Notes: generated from the letters alone by a model not told the origin. Shown: positions 41,840-54,095, numbered from the stretch's first letter. The stretch: DNA of 64,000 nt from Sipunculus nudus (GCA_026874595.1 CM049314.1:62645800-62709799), one strand, 5' to 3'. Translations and numbers: made by a program.

Positions 41840-41903
41840 TTCCGCTCATACTGTTCGTTGTGGCAGCACGCCATTTCAACATTTGTCTCTATTGTCTTGT
41901 AGG
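41840..41903 (+). repeat. Internal LTR direct repeat, copy 1
   Basis: About 64 bp (ATTCCGC...TGTCTTGTAG) are repeated 340 bp downstream with one or two differences. This copy is followed at once by GTGAGT, a near-perfect splice donor; the second copy is not. Confidence 0.85.
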
Positions 41904-42179
41904 TGAGTTATCATTTTTCAGAATGTTAAAGGTTTCTTATTTTTAACTACCTTTATAACTGTCTTTTCTTAATAGTCTCTAAATATATGCTTAGACGTAA
42001 CTTTTAACATTATCTCAGTTTTGCTCTCAAGCTTAAAGGTTACTTTTACTGTCTCCGACCTTAAACGTAACTTTTACTCTCTCCGAAACCCGACTTTATT
42101 TTTGCTAATGCATTAAATACAAACATGCGACTGTTTTCTTAATGTATTATCTCCGCATGTATGTTAACACGTTATAAGG

Positions 42180-42243
42180 ATTCCGCACATACTGTTCGTT
42201 GTGGCAGCACGCCATTTCAACATTTGTCTCTATTGTCTTGTAG
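42180..42243 (+). repeat. Internal LTR direct repeat, copy 2
   Basis: Same text as 41,840-41,903, but followed by TAAACATATG. It shows that the LTR contains an internal partial duplication. Confidence 0.85.
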
Positions 42244-42330
42244 TAAACATATGCACCACCACTTGGCGTCATTAAGTTTCTTAAGAGAGAGCCCAACATC
42301 TCCCCGAACACTCTTTTACGACCCCGTTAC

Positions 42331-42331
42331 A

Positions 42332-42392
<61 letters not shown>
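42331..42392. repeat. (TA)n microsatellite at the LTR end
   Basis: Pure TA repeats apart from one ATGTAT near the start. Confidence 0.9.
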
Positions 42393-42394
<2 letters not shown>

Positions 42395-43256
42395 AAGTAT
42401 ATAAAGCCTGCCAGTTAGGTTTGAACTGCTTATTTAAATGTATATCAAACTACATTAAATCTTCTTTAGTGAAAAATAAATTCTATTCACCATAATTCTA
42501 TGTACCATGATTCAATCGAACTAGCATATAAATGATGCAACATGACCCAAAGGTTACTTTAATATATTGTGGGAATAAAGAAAAAATTAAAAAAAAAAAT
42601 TCCACCAGTCTAGTTGCTTCCGCCAGGAGGGTGTATGTCCATCTCCGTTGGTGGGTGTGTGTGTGTATATATGTATTTTTTATGTTAGTTCAAACATAAC
42701 TCACGCAGTCTCGAAAGGAACCTAATGAGATTCTGAAGGCATATTGCAAATTGCATTATGAATAATTGTTTGAATTGTTGTGTGATTTCGGAACACGATC
42801 CGAATTCAGGAAAGTCAAAAAGGAATATTTATAAATGCTCAATGAACATGGGAATAAGGGCCGTAGATTTGAATTCAAGCATGGTGTTTGGAGTGTCCCA
42901 CGACATGAACCCCCCACCGACGTCGCTGAGGCTTGCATTCCTTAGAATGCAGATTTCTTTTGATATATTTGGTTGGGCTGTTTTCCATGGGCCTACTTCA
43001 GGGTGTATCTTCGGTGGGGGATTGCCGAGGGACAGAAAGACATGAACTCGTATATTTTTATGGATGGGGGACAAAGCTCATTTGGTCAACTTCACTTTTC
43101 AATGGAAAACAAACACACATTTTACATTTGAGATATTTTCTTCAATCAATCTATAGTTTTGTCATACATATATTTACCCAAAAACTGTTTGTTCTGAGAA
43201 ACCTTCCATACTGAGAAAAACTTTGGATGTTGCATCTGTCATATGCCTCGAGAGAT

Positions 43257-43298
<42 letters not shown>

Positions 43299-43461
43299 GA
43301 GAGGGTGAGAGATTTATTCAGCAAATCTAACCTTGAAGACGATGAGGGAAGATTTTATCAACTATGATTTGGTGGGTTTCATTTATGACTTTTGCTGTTA
43401 TGTATTTCAGACAGTTGTCTGCTGTCTTAGTTCTTGTTTTATTTGTAACAAGGGTACCTTT
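42393..43461. other. No supported gene; GT/GA/G microsatellite
   Basis: Overlapping frames of 80-95 codons on both strands at 42,756-43,214 carry no motif and shadow each other. (GT)n/(GA)n/G-run low-complexity sequence lies at 43,257-43,300. Confidence 0.45.
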
Positions 43462-43915
43462 ATGTCTTGTGTCATGTTCGTGTGTCAAGGTCCTTGTTGA
43501 AAAATTAAATGTTTGTTATTATTCTGGTAGCACTTCATGACAGTAATTAAAGTAAAATTTTAATATACTTAGTCTGAAGATGCCATTATTTGTTTAGGAT
43601 TTTCAATAATTTAAAATGTCTTGTGTCATGTTCGTGTGTCATGGTCCTTGTTGAAAAAATAAATGTTTGTAAATATTTTGGTAGCGGTTCTTGACAGTAA
43701 TTATTGAAAAATTTTAATATATTTGGTCTGAAGATATCATTAATTTTTAGGATTTTTTATTATTAAAATGTCTTGTGTCATTTTGTGTCATGGTCCTTGT
43801 TTAAAAATTAAATGTTTGTGAATATTTTGGAAGCGCTTCCTTCGAGTAATTATAGTAAAATTTTAATAAATTTGGTTCTAAATATCATTAATTTTTAGGA
43901 TTTTTTAATGATTTA
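43462..43915 (+). repeat. Three-copy tandem repeat, unit about 153 bp
   Basis: TGTCTTGTGTCAT starts at 43,462, 43,617 and 43,769. Each unit then contains GGTCCTTGTT, AAATGTTTGT, GTAATTA and AAAATTTTAATA in the same order. Copies differ by substitutions and small indels, suggesting an old array. Non-coding. Confidence 0.85.
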
Positions 43916-45864
43916 AAAATTGGTTTAGTGCGGGTATTGTATTTGCTCTTTGTGATAATTCTTATGGATTTTTTTGGAGTTTCTTTTGTCTATAAATATC
44001 AGAGCCCCATGTTAGAATTCGATAATATCCCATACATATGGGGGGGGGGGGGTCTCGTACACCGCCTAACCCCTTCCATGTGAGAACGTTGATATGAACG
44101 CAAAAAAAAAAAAACACGACGGACGACAACATAAATTCTTTATGAATTGTGGACTAAGGGGGAAATAATATAGCTGTAGCGTGATACTTTATTAAGTTGC
44201 ATTGTTCTTATTTGTAACGTGTACTGACACATCATCACGTTGAGTATTCCCTATGGGTTTGTGAAACATACCTAAAAGTAACCAAGCCACACCTTGGACG
44301 TAGGAATGCATTTGATATCAAAGCGACATTCTGCATCGAAGCAGTGGTCACGAATATGATGAAAATACCGCACAAAACAAGTGGGTGAGTCAACAATCAC
44401 ATAACCTGATCATGACTTACAGTAAACGCTGCCCAGCTGTGCCATATAGTAAACAATAAAATTATACTAAAGTCAATTTAAATCGCATTAAGCGCTTTAC
44501 AGTCTCCAGATGACTTCGTAAGATATTTGATTTCCATTCGAATCTCTAGACGAGATGACGTTCCGATGCAGCCCGACATCTTTTAACCATTTACCATAAT
44601 ATGGTATTAGTCCTGTATTTATTTGAGTTGAAGATGTGCTCCATTCACCAATTTAAGAGAAACGGTAATAAAACTCACATTTTGGAAACCGTCGTATGCA
44701 TTTGGAAAATATAATTATTTGTCGAGAATTTTATCGCTGTGCATTGCAGGCTACCCAATACAGTTTAGAAAATATTATACAGTTTTGCTACTTATTTATG
44801 TGTTTATTGGGGTAATCGTTTTGCAATCAGACACAACTGTGGTTCATGAATGCGTTTTGTCACGAATCTGCATGACTGGTTTGTTCAAGCCAAGACGCAC
44901 CTGTGTGTCCATTAACCAAAAATAATGAACATATTTGGGCCTTGTTTATTCCAAGCCGCTTTTTACAACTTGCACACCTGCAGATTAAGAAAGTATATAA
45001 ACCCTCCACTCTGGCTGGTTGTGCAGAAGCACGGTAGATGACGTGAATGTGTTTATATGGTGTATTTAAAAACCCCGATGTATTGTGAGTGGCGGATTTT
45101 GACTTAACCAGCCGAGTCGTTCTTCGTGAGTCCGATTCTGCGTGGTGTGGTTTTAAATAAATACTTGCCGTTGAAGCTAAAATTAAAGCTTTATGTTGCA
45201 CAAATACACATCCATACTTTAATCATAAAATACCTTGATGTACAATTTATAGTTATAATTGTTGCATTTTGGTTGGATCATCAACCCTCATTTTACATTT
45301 TTAACACTTCAGAGACTGAAGTAACAAATGCAGTGCAAAAGTACAGGTAAAGAATTTAAATACTGTAGAACAACAGGTAACTGTCCGCCTTTGTTCGAGT
45401 ATATAGATATTTTATATTGTAATTTGAAGTAACGAAATGAACATCGAGCGTTATCCTTCTATAATTAGCTAGTAAGGGCACTGTCACCAATAGAGGGCGG
45501 GGTTACGGGGGTTTTGCGGTGGAATTACCAATTATTGGGGGACGATTATGCATCCAGGACCCGCAGATGCAGCAATCACTTAGCCTGGTTGACGCCAGAA
45601 TATAAAATGACAGGAAGTGTGTGATACGGCCCTGTCACGTACTCCGAAACCGGAATGGTATTCTGCAGATGTACATACTTAGTTAAGCAAGCACAAAAAA
45701 AAATGGAGGCGGTTACCTCCACCAAAAAAAATTAAATAAACAAAATGTTCATATATATACCCTGGTTTTAAAACTGATGCCTCAGCTGTCGATATAAATA
45801 TCACATACTCCCAAAACCAGAGATCTCCTGGATTCTGGAAATTTAATGTTTCATTTTTGAAAGG
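43916..45864. other. No supported gene
   Basis: A G12 run lies near 44,040 and an A13 run near 44,102. A 113-codon minus-strand frame at 44,860-45,201 and smaller plus-strand frames show no domain. No splice-bordered exon is convincing. Confidence 0.4.
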
Positions 45865-46560
45865 ATGAAGAATTTGTTACCCAAAAAAAATAAAAAAAAT
45901 GTATACAGACAACAGGAGACAGAAAATACGGATGCACATCCAGCCTTCCTATTGGACACTATGAAAATGGCAATAAGAAAAACAAGTATTTGTAATGGTA
46001 TCATATGGCAGAAATTCATTAAAAATCAGATATCTGGATTAGAACAAGATTTGACAAAATAAAAAAATGCTAATATTCAGAATAAAGACACACAAAATGA
46101 ATTTAAATAATTAGAATAAAAACTTAATAAACTCACTGAAGACAAAACTAAAGTTGCTATTATTAGTAGTAATGTCAGATGGTACGGAGAAAGTGAGAAA
46201 TCAACAAAATATTTTTTTTTAAATTTAGAAAAACGCAACTTCAATAAAAAAGTAACAAGCAGGACCAGTATTAGTAATGTTTCATAAAGCAGAAATCCAT
46301 AGAAAATCAGATATCTGAATTAGAACAAGGTTTTATAAAATAAAAAAAATGCTAATATTCAGAATGAAAACACACAAAAGGAAGTTAAAGAATTAGAATA
46401 AAAGCTTAATAAACTCAATGAAGACATAACTTAAGTTGCTATTATTAGTAGTAATGTCAGATGGTATTGAGAAGGTGGGAAATCCGTAAAAATATTTTTC
46501 AAATTTGGAAAAACGCAACTTCAATAAAAAGTAATTAGCTATTTGAACATAAATGGTAAA
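45865..46560 (+). pseudogene. Duplicated fragment of a LINE reverse transcriptase ORF
   Basis: Two diverged tandem copies (about 45,960-46,265 and 46,266-46,560) encode, with stops, the Lys/Glu/Asn-rich helix and the following motif just before the RT domain of non-LTR retrotransposons. Copy 1 reads SNVRWYGESEKSTKYF and copy 2 SNVRWY followed by a stop and EGGKS. The text around LEKRNFNKKV follows, typical of L1-like and related LINEs. No RT catalytic motif follows, and the sequence then becomes anonymous AT-rich DNA. It is a dead fragment, apparently duplicated after insertion. Confidence 0.65.
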
Positions 46561-47358
46561 ATAATATTAGATCGAACGTTACGTATTGGATTATCGGTAT
46601 ATAATCAACTATAATTCAATTCAGGATGGACATGATAGGTATCCTGAACAGAGACGTTTGAGAATAATACGGTCCAGGTGTATTATGGAGAAATATTATA
46701 TTGTATGTCGTATGTTGTATACTGTCATTATGTTTTTTTAGTATTTATTTGTTAAATAAATAAATAAAAAACCCAGCATGCTATGTTCATGGCAAATGTA
46801 ACAGTATAATAGGTATACTTAGGGCAAACACTTTAATTCTGATTATAAATTAGTTACTCATCACAGACTCACCATGACTTTCCATAATTGAATAGGCTTT
46901 CCGAATATTTGTATACATCTGCGAAACGCTTCGTATATAACTGGCCTGTACTGGCTTAAAGAAAATGTGGAAATTTTGAAACAAACCGTATTAAGCATGC
47001 TCATGGTTCTGTTTTCCTTAAAAAACACTGATCTTATAAGAACTAATTCGGTTTTTATACTATTTCATGAGTAAACTTTCGAAACAAAATAGTATATTAT
47101 GTATACTCGGGGGTATACACGCCATTATTTACAAATAAAAAAAAAAGAAACATTAACAGATTATGTGGACTTTTTCATTCTGTCGTAGGAAAACCAACAC
47201 TGTTCACAGATAAAGTAAACGCCTACAAAAATTAGAATAACTATTTATAAACCTTTACAGGCCCTGTGGCCATTGATTTTGATCAGCCAAGACGTATATT
47301 ATGAAAAAATAAAATTTGGAATGCTATTCCAGCCTGGCATTGCTATTTGGGGGACTTA
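46561..47358. other. No gene seen
   Basis: AT-rich sequence between the LINE fragment and the inverted-repeat arm. Confidence 0.45.
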
Positions 47359-48527
47359 GCAGTCAGACGGTGGAGGGGTGCCGCAAGGACTATCTCTGTT
47401 CGTTTTGCAAAAAGGAACTACACATCCTACATATATATATATTTTTTTTTTTTTTTAACCAAAAAGAAGAACAGGAATATCCTAAACACAAATGAGGGAA
47501 CTGTTTCTTGACATCCTTAAGATATTTGAGGACGTGACATCCACCAGCAGGTTTAATTAAACCTACACGTTTTCTCTCTTTTCCAACACGTAAATGCAAG
47601 TTGATATCACACTAGGAATTCAATAAATAGCATTTCTACATGCCACCTTTTGTGAAAATAACAACATCATCATGCGACTTTGATATCAATTTTCGAAAAA
47701 CAGAAAAAAAGTTTATAATTGGATACCTCAGGCTTACTTAAACATTAAACAGTATATAATGTATACTCGTGATATATACTCTGTCTGTTTTAAAAGAATA
47801 CTTAACTTATGAACTTTTGAATTTTCTATCATACACTTATAAGGACATTTCATTAACAAATCTTTTGTTTAAATCCGCTTAACATTTTGAATATAACCGG
47901 CCTCTGCTGTCTCTGAGAAGTTTTCAAAATGCACAGCGTATACTTAATTCATTTTCTGAAAAGAGAAACATTTACCGAGCGTATGACGACTTTTCGGTAT
48001 AAGTATAGGAGTGATACGGTAAATTCTCAATGTTAAAGGTAAAAGCCAACAGTCTTACGAGGACGTGTTAATTACCAAATATATAAACCGAGTGTATTTA
48101 AAGGAATAGGAGTGACTATGTTTAAGGTCAATATAAACCTTATCATAATATATACTGCTCGAGCTTCACAGGAGCCGTAAGAGTTGATCTTGTGGAGCTG
48201 AGAGATATATAAAGAAAAACAATTCATTTTAGATATGAATGACTGTAGGGTCTGCTTTGTGGTGACCATAGCAGTAAAACAGAAATAAATAAGTAAACCA
48301 ACATAGATTTATTTCATATTAAAACAATGAATATCAAAACACATTATAGAGAATTATTTTCTGGACTCAATGTGGTAACGAGAAGACCCGAATTTCGCCA
48401 GTTTCTACAGGCAGTACTGGTCTCACCAATCCACCAATAAAACTTATATGGTCAAAATATATGGCTACTTTTACAATCACTTTCTTGTCTGTCTAAAAAA
48501 ACTATCATTAAATCAAATTTCTCAAAA

Positions 48528-48568
<41 letters not shown>

Positions 48569-48574
48569 AAACAT
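47359..48574 (-). repeat. Large inverted repeat, left arm
   Basis: The reverse complement of this 1.2-kb arm matches 50,244-51,504 at roughly 97-98 percent by eye over the parts compared. Length differences come mainly from (TA)n and A/T runs. Outer limit: homology stops at GCAGTCAGACGG. Inner limit: GTTAAACAT at 48,566-48,574. A short frame in both arms (for example 48,072-48,269 here) differs at only a few residues but has no recognised product. The arm is not part of the tandem duplication that begins 33 bp further on. Confidence 0.88.
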
Positions 48575-49984
48575 TTGTAATTTGTAAAGTGGTAAAAAAG
48601 TGTCATCTTTAGTGAAATTTACAATCCTGTTGTTGATATTCATTAAACCATGGAAACCTGGTGTCAACCTGTTACTGTTTAAACTTTGCAAAGCGACACT
48701 TAATGTGCATGAAGGTAAAGTTGATACTTGGCCAAACTTTGAGAAATTGTGGGGAAAATCAGGTAAGCCTGAAGGTTGCATAAAATTGACAATTTATTTT
48801 AAAATATCCAAAGATAGAAATTATGACCTCAAGCACATAAAACCAGTCTTACAGAGGTCATAAGGGTGTTCAAGATCTGAAAGCTTTCCGAAACTGCAGT
48901 ACATTTGATGCAATCAATACTGAGATATCTGACCTAAAATATTAATTTCAGGCATTTTCTGCCCAACATTGTTAAAATTTTACAATTGTGTCCACAACAG
49001 TTTTGATGAACTGGCCAGTAAAACATTCTTTAAATTGCACATTGTGACAAGGATATATGAGGGGATGCAGCAAAACCTTCCAATTTTTTTGGTTGTGTGT
49101 AAAACATTCATATAACAGCCTTGGATACACACGAGTGTGATGTTTGGAAAACGTATGAGAAAACGTGCATAGCATGCAGAAAAATAGTATACAGTGACGT
49201 AATATCGGGTTTCCAAGGAAATTTCCCCAGGAACCTCCCTGGATGCTAAGATAGAAGTTTCTAGGTCAAATCATTATAATTTGAAAATTTAAAATTATCA
49301 CTATGAAACAAGATATACCAGTCTAAAGGATTTATCATATTATTTCATCTCGTCATCCAATGATAGTTTGAAATTTTGATATTTCAAGCTATACTTCTTG
49401 AAGTCAATTTGAGTAAATCCTGAGGAAGTCTAGGTTACACACATAATATAGCTATAGAGATAGTGTAAAGCCTGGACAATACTGTTACTTCTGGTAAACA
49501 TGTGTATGCCAGAATGACACCATCCGTCATATATCCCTAGTCCTCCAGGAACGCTTTGAGGTTGGGTGAAACATTTTTCTTTGACTTAATAGATGTCTTT
49601 CCAATTCGGATTCTGCTATCCCATGAAATGACAATACACAACCACATAGATAATCAAAACACAGAGTGGTTTTCAATAGTATAGCAAAACTAATATTTAC
49701 TTGAACAGCATGTGATCAAAATACACAGGAAAGAGCACCAGACTGCAAATTTAAGTTTCTGGGCATTATGATTCCCACATCCCCGTAGCTCAGAGTATAG
49801 TTCCCCCTGACCGAATTTCAATTAATCAAGGTGTCCCTAGGACCTCCTTGGCTATTCAGTTAGAATTTTCTTGCTCAAACAGTTTTGATTTGTGTCCGCT
49901 CTGTTAACATACAACTTGATGATGGATAACAGTTGCTTGCAGCATCGGAGATAACAAAAGAAAAATACTACCAATAATACATAC
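48575..49984. other. Spacer of the inverted repeat, no gene called
   Basis: Minus-strand and plus-strand frames of 67-87 codons exist (48,600-48,863; 48,972-49,216). They are copied unchanged at 58.4-59.0 kb only because of the recent duplication. No domain is recognised. Confidence 0.45.
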
Positions 49985-50092
49985 CTGCACAACTGTCACC
50001 ATTGGTTTAGTTTTGCTGCCTTTCGGTTTGTCGAATGTGGAGCTCTTTCCAGCAAACTTGATGACAGCAAGCTCGACCTGGCTTTCAGTTCC
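49985..50092 (-). CDS. Candidate 108-bp exon of unknown gene
   Basis: On the minus strand GGAAAG precedes, and GTGCAG|GTATGT ends, a 108-bp segment open in phase 0-0 (36 codons). It begins GTESQVELAVIKFAGK and is otherwise rich in Lys, Ser, Thr and Val. Base composition is distinctly less AT-rich than the surroundings, the donor is strong and the acceptor has a T-rich tract about ten bases upstream. It lies downstream of receptor exon 4 on the same strand. However, exon 4 ends in phase 2, so this exon cannot follow it directly unless the acceptor is shifted by 11 bases to AAG|CCAG, which would leave a 97-bp exon in the right phase. Either a divergent receptor exon or an exon of another gene. 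Confidence 0.45.
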
Positions 50093-50243
50093 CTTTCCAA
50101 AAATGTAAGAAAAAATAAGAATTATTTTCTAAAGCATAACAAGTTATTCTTTTATAATTTATTTTTTAGTTTTCTTAGGTTTCTTTTGTCATCTGGTTTT
50201 ATCATTCTAAACCTGTTATATAAAAAAAATCCTTTCAGTGTAT

Positions 50244-51380
50244 ATGTTTAACATATATGTATATATATATATATATATATTTATATATAAATATATATAT
50301 AAATGTACTTTTAAGAAATTTGATTTAATGATAGTTTTTTTTTAGACAGACAAGAAAGTGATTGTAAAAGTAGCCATATATTTTGACCATATAAGTTTTA
50401 TTGGTGGATATAAGAGACCAGTACTGCCTGTAGAAACTGGCGAAATTCGGGTCTTCTCGTTACCACATTGAGTCCAGAAAATAATTCTCTATAATGTGTT
50501 TTGATATTCATTGTTTTAATATGAAATAAATCTATGTTGGTTTACTTATTTATTTCTGTTTTACTGCTATGGTCACCACAAAGGAGACCCTACAGTCATT
50601 CATATCTAAAATGAATTGTTTTTCTTTATATATCTCTCAGCTCCACAAGATCAACTCTTACGGCTCCTGTGAAGCTCGAGCAGTATATATTATGATAAGG
50701 TTTATATTGACCTTAAACATAGTCACTCCTATTCCTTTAAATACACTCGGCGTATATATTTGGTAATTAACACGTCCTCGTAAGACTGTTGGCTTTTACC
50801 TTTAACATTGAGAATTTACCGTATCACTCCTATACTTATACCGAAAAGTCGTCATACGCTCGGTAAATGTTTCTCTTTTCAGAAAATGAATTAAGTATAC
50901 GCTGTGCATTTTGAAAACTTCTCAGAGACAGCAGAGGCCGGTTATATTCAAAATGTTAAGCGGATTTAAACAAAAGATTTGTTAATGAAATGTCCTTATA
51001 AGTGTATGATAGAAAGTTCAAAAGTTAAGTATTCTTTTAAAACAGACAGAGTATATATCACGAGTATACATTATATACTGTTTAATGTTTAAGTAAGCCT
51101 GAGGTATCCAATTATGAATTGTTTTTCTGTTTTTCGAAAATTGATATCAAAGTCGCATGATGATATTGTTTTTTTCACAAAAGGTGGCATGTAGAAATGC
51201 TATTTATTGAATTCCTAGTGTGATATCAACTTGCATTTACGTGTTGGAAAAGAGAGAAAACGTGTAGGTTTAATTAAACCTGCTGGTGGATGTCACGTCC
51301 TCAAATATCTTAAGGATATCAAGAAACAGTTCCCTCATTTGTGTTTAGGATATTCCTGTCCTTCTTTTTGGTTAAAAAAA

Positions 51381-51435
<55 letters not shown>

Positions 51436-51504
51436 GGATGTGTAGTTCCTTTTTGCAAAACGAACAGAGATAGTCCTTGGGGCACCCCTCCACCGTCTGA
51501 CTGC
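50244..51504 (+). repeat. Large inverted repeat, right arm
   Basis: Partner of 47,359-48,574 in opposite orientation. The spacer between the arms is 1.67 kb. Contains (TA)n at about 50,258-50,300 and 51,384-51,432. The arm was copied again with the tandem duplication to 60,043-61,291. Confidence 0.88.
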
Positions 51505-51726
51505 CAGAAAAAAACTACGTTTACACAACACAATGCCATGCCAAGGCGTTCCACTCGATCGTTCTAATGAAAACGAACAGTAATAACAAGTTTAAATCAT
51601 TACCCATTGATTAACCTTTATGTCCAGACATAAAAAAGTTATATAAACTGAACTTACAATTGCTGGTGAAAATGAAAATTTGAAACTTATGGTGAACACT
51701 GAAAACAGTGAGTAAAGGAAACTCAC

Positions 51727-51836
51727 TCGTCATATAACGTCATGTCCGGTTGCCATATTTTATTTCCGGCCACACGTAGTTTTTTCGTGCCATTATATTC
51801 AGCAGGGTTCCATCTAAGCCGATAGTCCGTCCACTT
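51727..51836 (-). CDS. Nicotinic receptor-type subunit, exon 4 (copy 1)
   Basis: The minus strand shows ATTGTAG|AAG TGG ACG ... TAT GAC GA|GTGAGT, a 110-bp exon. It encodes KWTDYRLRWNPAEYNGTKK, then a basic stretch and IWQPDMTLYDE. This is the loop D Trp region (KW.DY.LRW) and the loop A region (W.PD..LY) of the extracellular ligand-binding domain of cation-type Cys-loop receptors. An N-glycosylation site (NGT) is present. The length (110 bp), entry phase 0 and exit phase 2 equal the conserved exon 4 of nicotinic acetylcholine receptor genes. Exon 3 lies 2.6 kb upstream on the same strand. Later exons (Cys loop, transmembrane segments) were not found in the window. The protein would sit in the plasma membrane as part of a pentameric ligand-gated channel. 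Confidence 0.9.
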
Positions 51837-51949
51837 CTACAATATATAAAAATGTATATTTATATTTATATGTATATTGCAAAATACACTATTTTTTTAA
51901 AACAAAACGATGTGGTAAGGACTTATCTGCACAATATATAAATCAAATG

Positions 51950-53345
51950 AATTAAAAATGGATTTTGCAAGAAGGGGATGGTTGGCTGGGAAAAACACCA
52001 GGTCGTGCTCTGGATTATGGAACGGTAATGCTTCCTCTGAAGTGTTTTGTTGACTGTTCTCGGAACGGCAGAAATCTGGCCTGGCATACAGGTCATGTGA
52101 CCAGGAGGTCCCTTTTATTGGCTTGGCGTGACCCAGATCTTGCCCTAGTTTATGAACGGCGGGAGTTTTATTGATATACCAAACCCCTCCTTAGAAATGA
52201 GCAGGGAAATGCACTTTGAAAAGAAAACATATTGTAGGTGGTGCCACTAGTCTTGTATACGAAAAATTTATCCGATATGTATAAATATGCACAATTTCAG
52301 GCTGATATAACAACTCCCTCCTGAGAAATAAGCATAGACATACACTCTGCAAAAGTCATTGTAGGTGGCGACACCAGTCTTGTGAACAAGAAAGCCGTCA
52401 ATGATGCATTGGCAGGTCAAAATATCAGACCAATACATCAAACTTCTGCTTAGTTAGATGCACTCGGCTAAGTAAACAACCGTTATGCAGAAAAAGACTA
52501 TTGCAGTCCTTAGGTTGAGATACGCCTACTAAAATTATGAGGTGTTTGTCCGTAAGAAACAGATCGATATAAGTGGCATAACAAAAAACTGCAAATTCAA
52601 ATATGAGTCATGTGACCAACATTTGCACAAAACGTTGTGATGCCTGCTCCTGTCATTTCTGAGACTGTTATGTAAGCATGCTAACTTGGCAAAACGACTA
52701 AGTTCAAATTCATGTAACTCGGCCAAAATTCATCAAACCCAAACCATTTAACAAACTAGAGAGCTTATCTCTGGGATTTTTTCTGTAAAATATTGAACAA
52801 TGTGGCTGAATGATTTCAGAGAAGAAGATTTTTTTTAGCTTTTTCCATGTAAAATATTAGTTAATGTAGGTGGCGCCACAAAACGGTCGATCCCACAACA
52901 TTTGATATGTGAAGAGTTTTGCATAAAATTTGGGGGTGCTAGCTCCTGCTATTCCTTAGACATTATGGGTTAACGTAATGATGACCGATGACCCTCTTAC
53001 AAAAAAAGGTTGATGCAGGTGGCATATATGAATTCATATAGGAGTCATGTGACCATATGGGGTTCCCAAAATCTTTACATTTTGGCAGATTTGACCTTGA
53101 AGATCAGGGTCGAGTTCACCGGGTTTCACACTCGGCCAAGAACTTGGTAGAAACAATTTTTGTATCATATGTAGGGACAAAATGTGAAGCGCTTCAAAAG
53201 TTATGGCGAGATTTTGGTAGAAACAATGAGTATTAAAAATTTTGGAAGAAAATATGCAGCCTTTCAAAGTTACCGCTTTCACAAGATATTCTGCAGTCGA
53301 CGTAGACTGACGACGACGACAGACGATGACACTGAAAAAAAAACA
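51950..53345. repeat. Composite mollusc-like repeat (intronic)
   Basis: This repeats short blocks several times: GTAGGTGG(C/T)G(C/A)CAC near 52,237, 52,360 and 52,867; TGACC blocks; and GCTAGCTCCTGCTATTCC...ATGGGTTAACGTAATGATGACCG near 52,930. A CAAGATATTCTGCAGTCGAC..GACGACGACGACAG tail ends it near 53,330. The same modules appear at 4.8-6.4 kb and in part at 57.53-57.75 kb. It lies in the intron between receptor exons 3 and 4. No gene survives in it. Confidence 0.55.
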
Positions 53346-53382
53346 TGTCTACCCTGGGGAGAGACATAAAATAGTGTAAAGA

Positions 53383-53470
53383 GGTCAAACCTTAAAAACA
53401 CGACCATCAATGAGACCTCGGTAGAGAGGTCGCACTTTCCAGGAGGCTGCGTATGCGAGGTTTTACTGTA
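53383..53470 (-). mobile_element. Pogo/Tigger-like terminal sequence (solo)
   Basis: Read on the minus strand it starts TACAGTAAAACCTCGCATAC and continues with GAGGTCTC-type text. CAGTAAAACCTC after a TA resembles inverted termini of pogo/Tigger transposons. No opposite end is visible nearby, so it is a relic at best. Repeated at 63,170-63,257 by the duplication. Confidence 0.35.
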
Positions 53471-53945
53471 CTATAAACAAGGCATTAAAGTTGACAATTT
53501 TGTAAATGATAAAAAATATAACGCTTAAGTTTTTTTTTTAACAGATTAGCATGGGGTTCAATTATCATTCGGTTCATTTCAATTCCCAGTGATTCATATA
53601 TCAACTGCTAGTTGATATTATCACCGACAAATGCAAATAGACGAAATGAACTTACAATGGGTTTATATCTGATATTTAAAAATACGCAGGTTTTTTTTTT
53701 ATTTCAGGGCCACCATGTATGAAGATATTTATGGATAATGTTGTGAATAACTTAGTTAAAAGACTGCCGGCATCAGTCATGGTATATCATGCTATACTGC
53801 TTTTATTTTATACTCTAAATTAGAATATGATTCGTCTGACAATTAAAAGATAGCTCTTTCTGAACTGAACCAGCGTTTGTGTTGAAAAAAAAATCAAATT
53901 AGACATACTCAGATGTAAATTCACATAGAGAGTTACTGTTAGCTT

Positions 53946-54002
53946 TGCGTGTATCTAAATGGAAAGGTAACGTAAATGTACTTGAACCCCAGCTTGAAAT
54001 CG

Positions 54003-54044
<42 letters not shown>

Positions 54045-54095
54045 CGTGTATCTAAATGTAAAGGTAACGTAAATGTACTTGAACCCCAGCTTGAA

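Larger units (their letters stand above)
41631..42335 (+). mobile_element. 3' LTR of the plus-strand Ty3/gypsy element
   Basis: The segment starts TGTATGTAACGGG and ends CCCGTTACATATA. These are inverted copies matching over 11 bp (TATGTAACGGG), with one mismatch in the outer bases. It lies right after the polypurine tract and ends against a (TA)n tract. Length is about 705 bp. If the ends are taken at TGTAACGGG, the LTR is 41,635-42,331. The 5' LTR is not in the window, so neither target duplication nor LTR divergence can be checked. Confidence 0.7.

Noticed and set aside
48072-48269. 65-codon frame conserved in three places (48.1, 50.6 and 60.4 kb)
   Set aside because: Conservation follows from the inverted repeat and tandem duplication. 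Flanking non-coding bases are equally conserved, and there is no domain.
49790-49830. tRNA-like text CCCGTAGCTCAGAGT
   Set aside because: No matching acceptor stem, anticodon arm or T loop can be folded around it.
51319-51554. Frames rich in Tyr-Ile repeats (also at 1.6, 28.6-29.1, 48.5, 54.0 and 61.1 kb)
   Set aside because: They are translations of (TA)n microsatellites.
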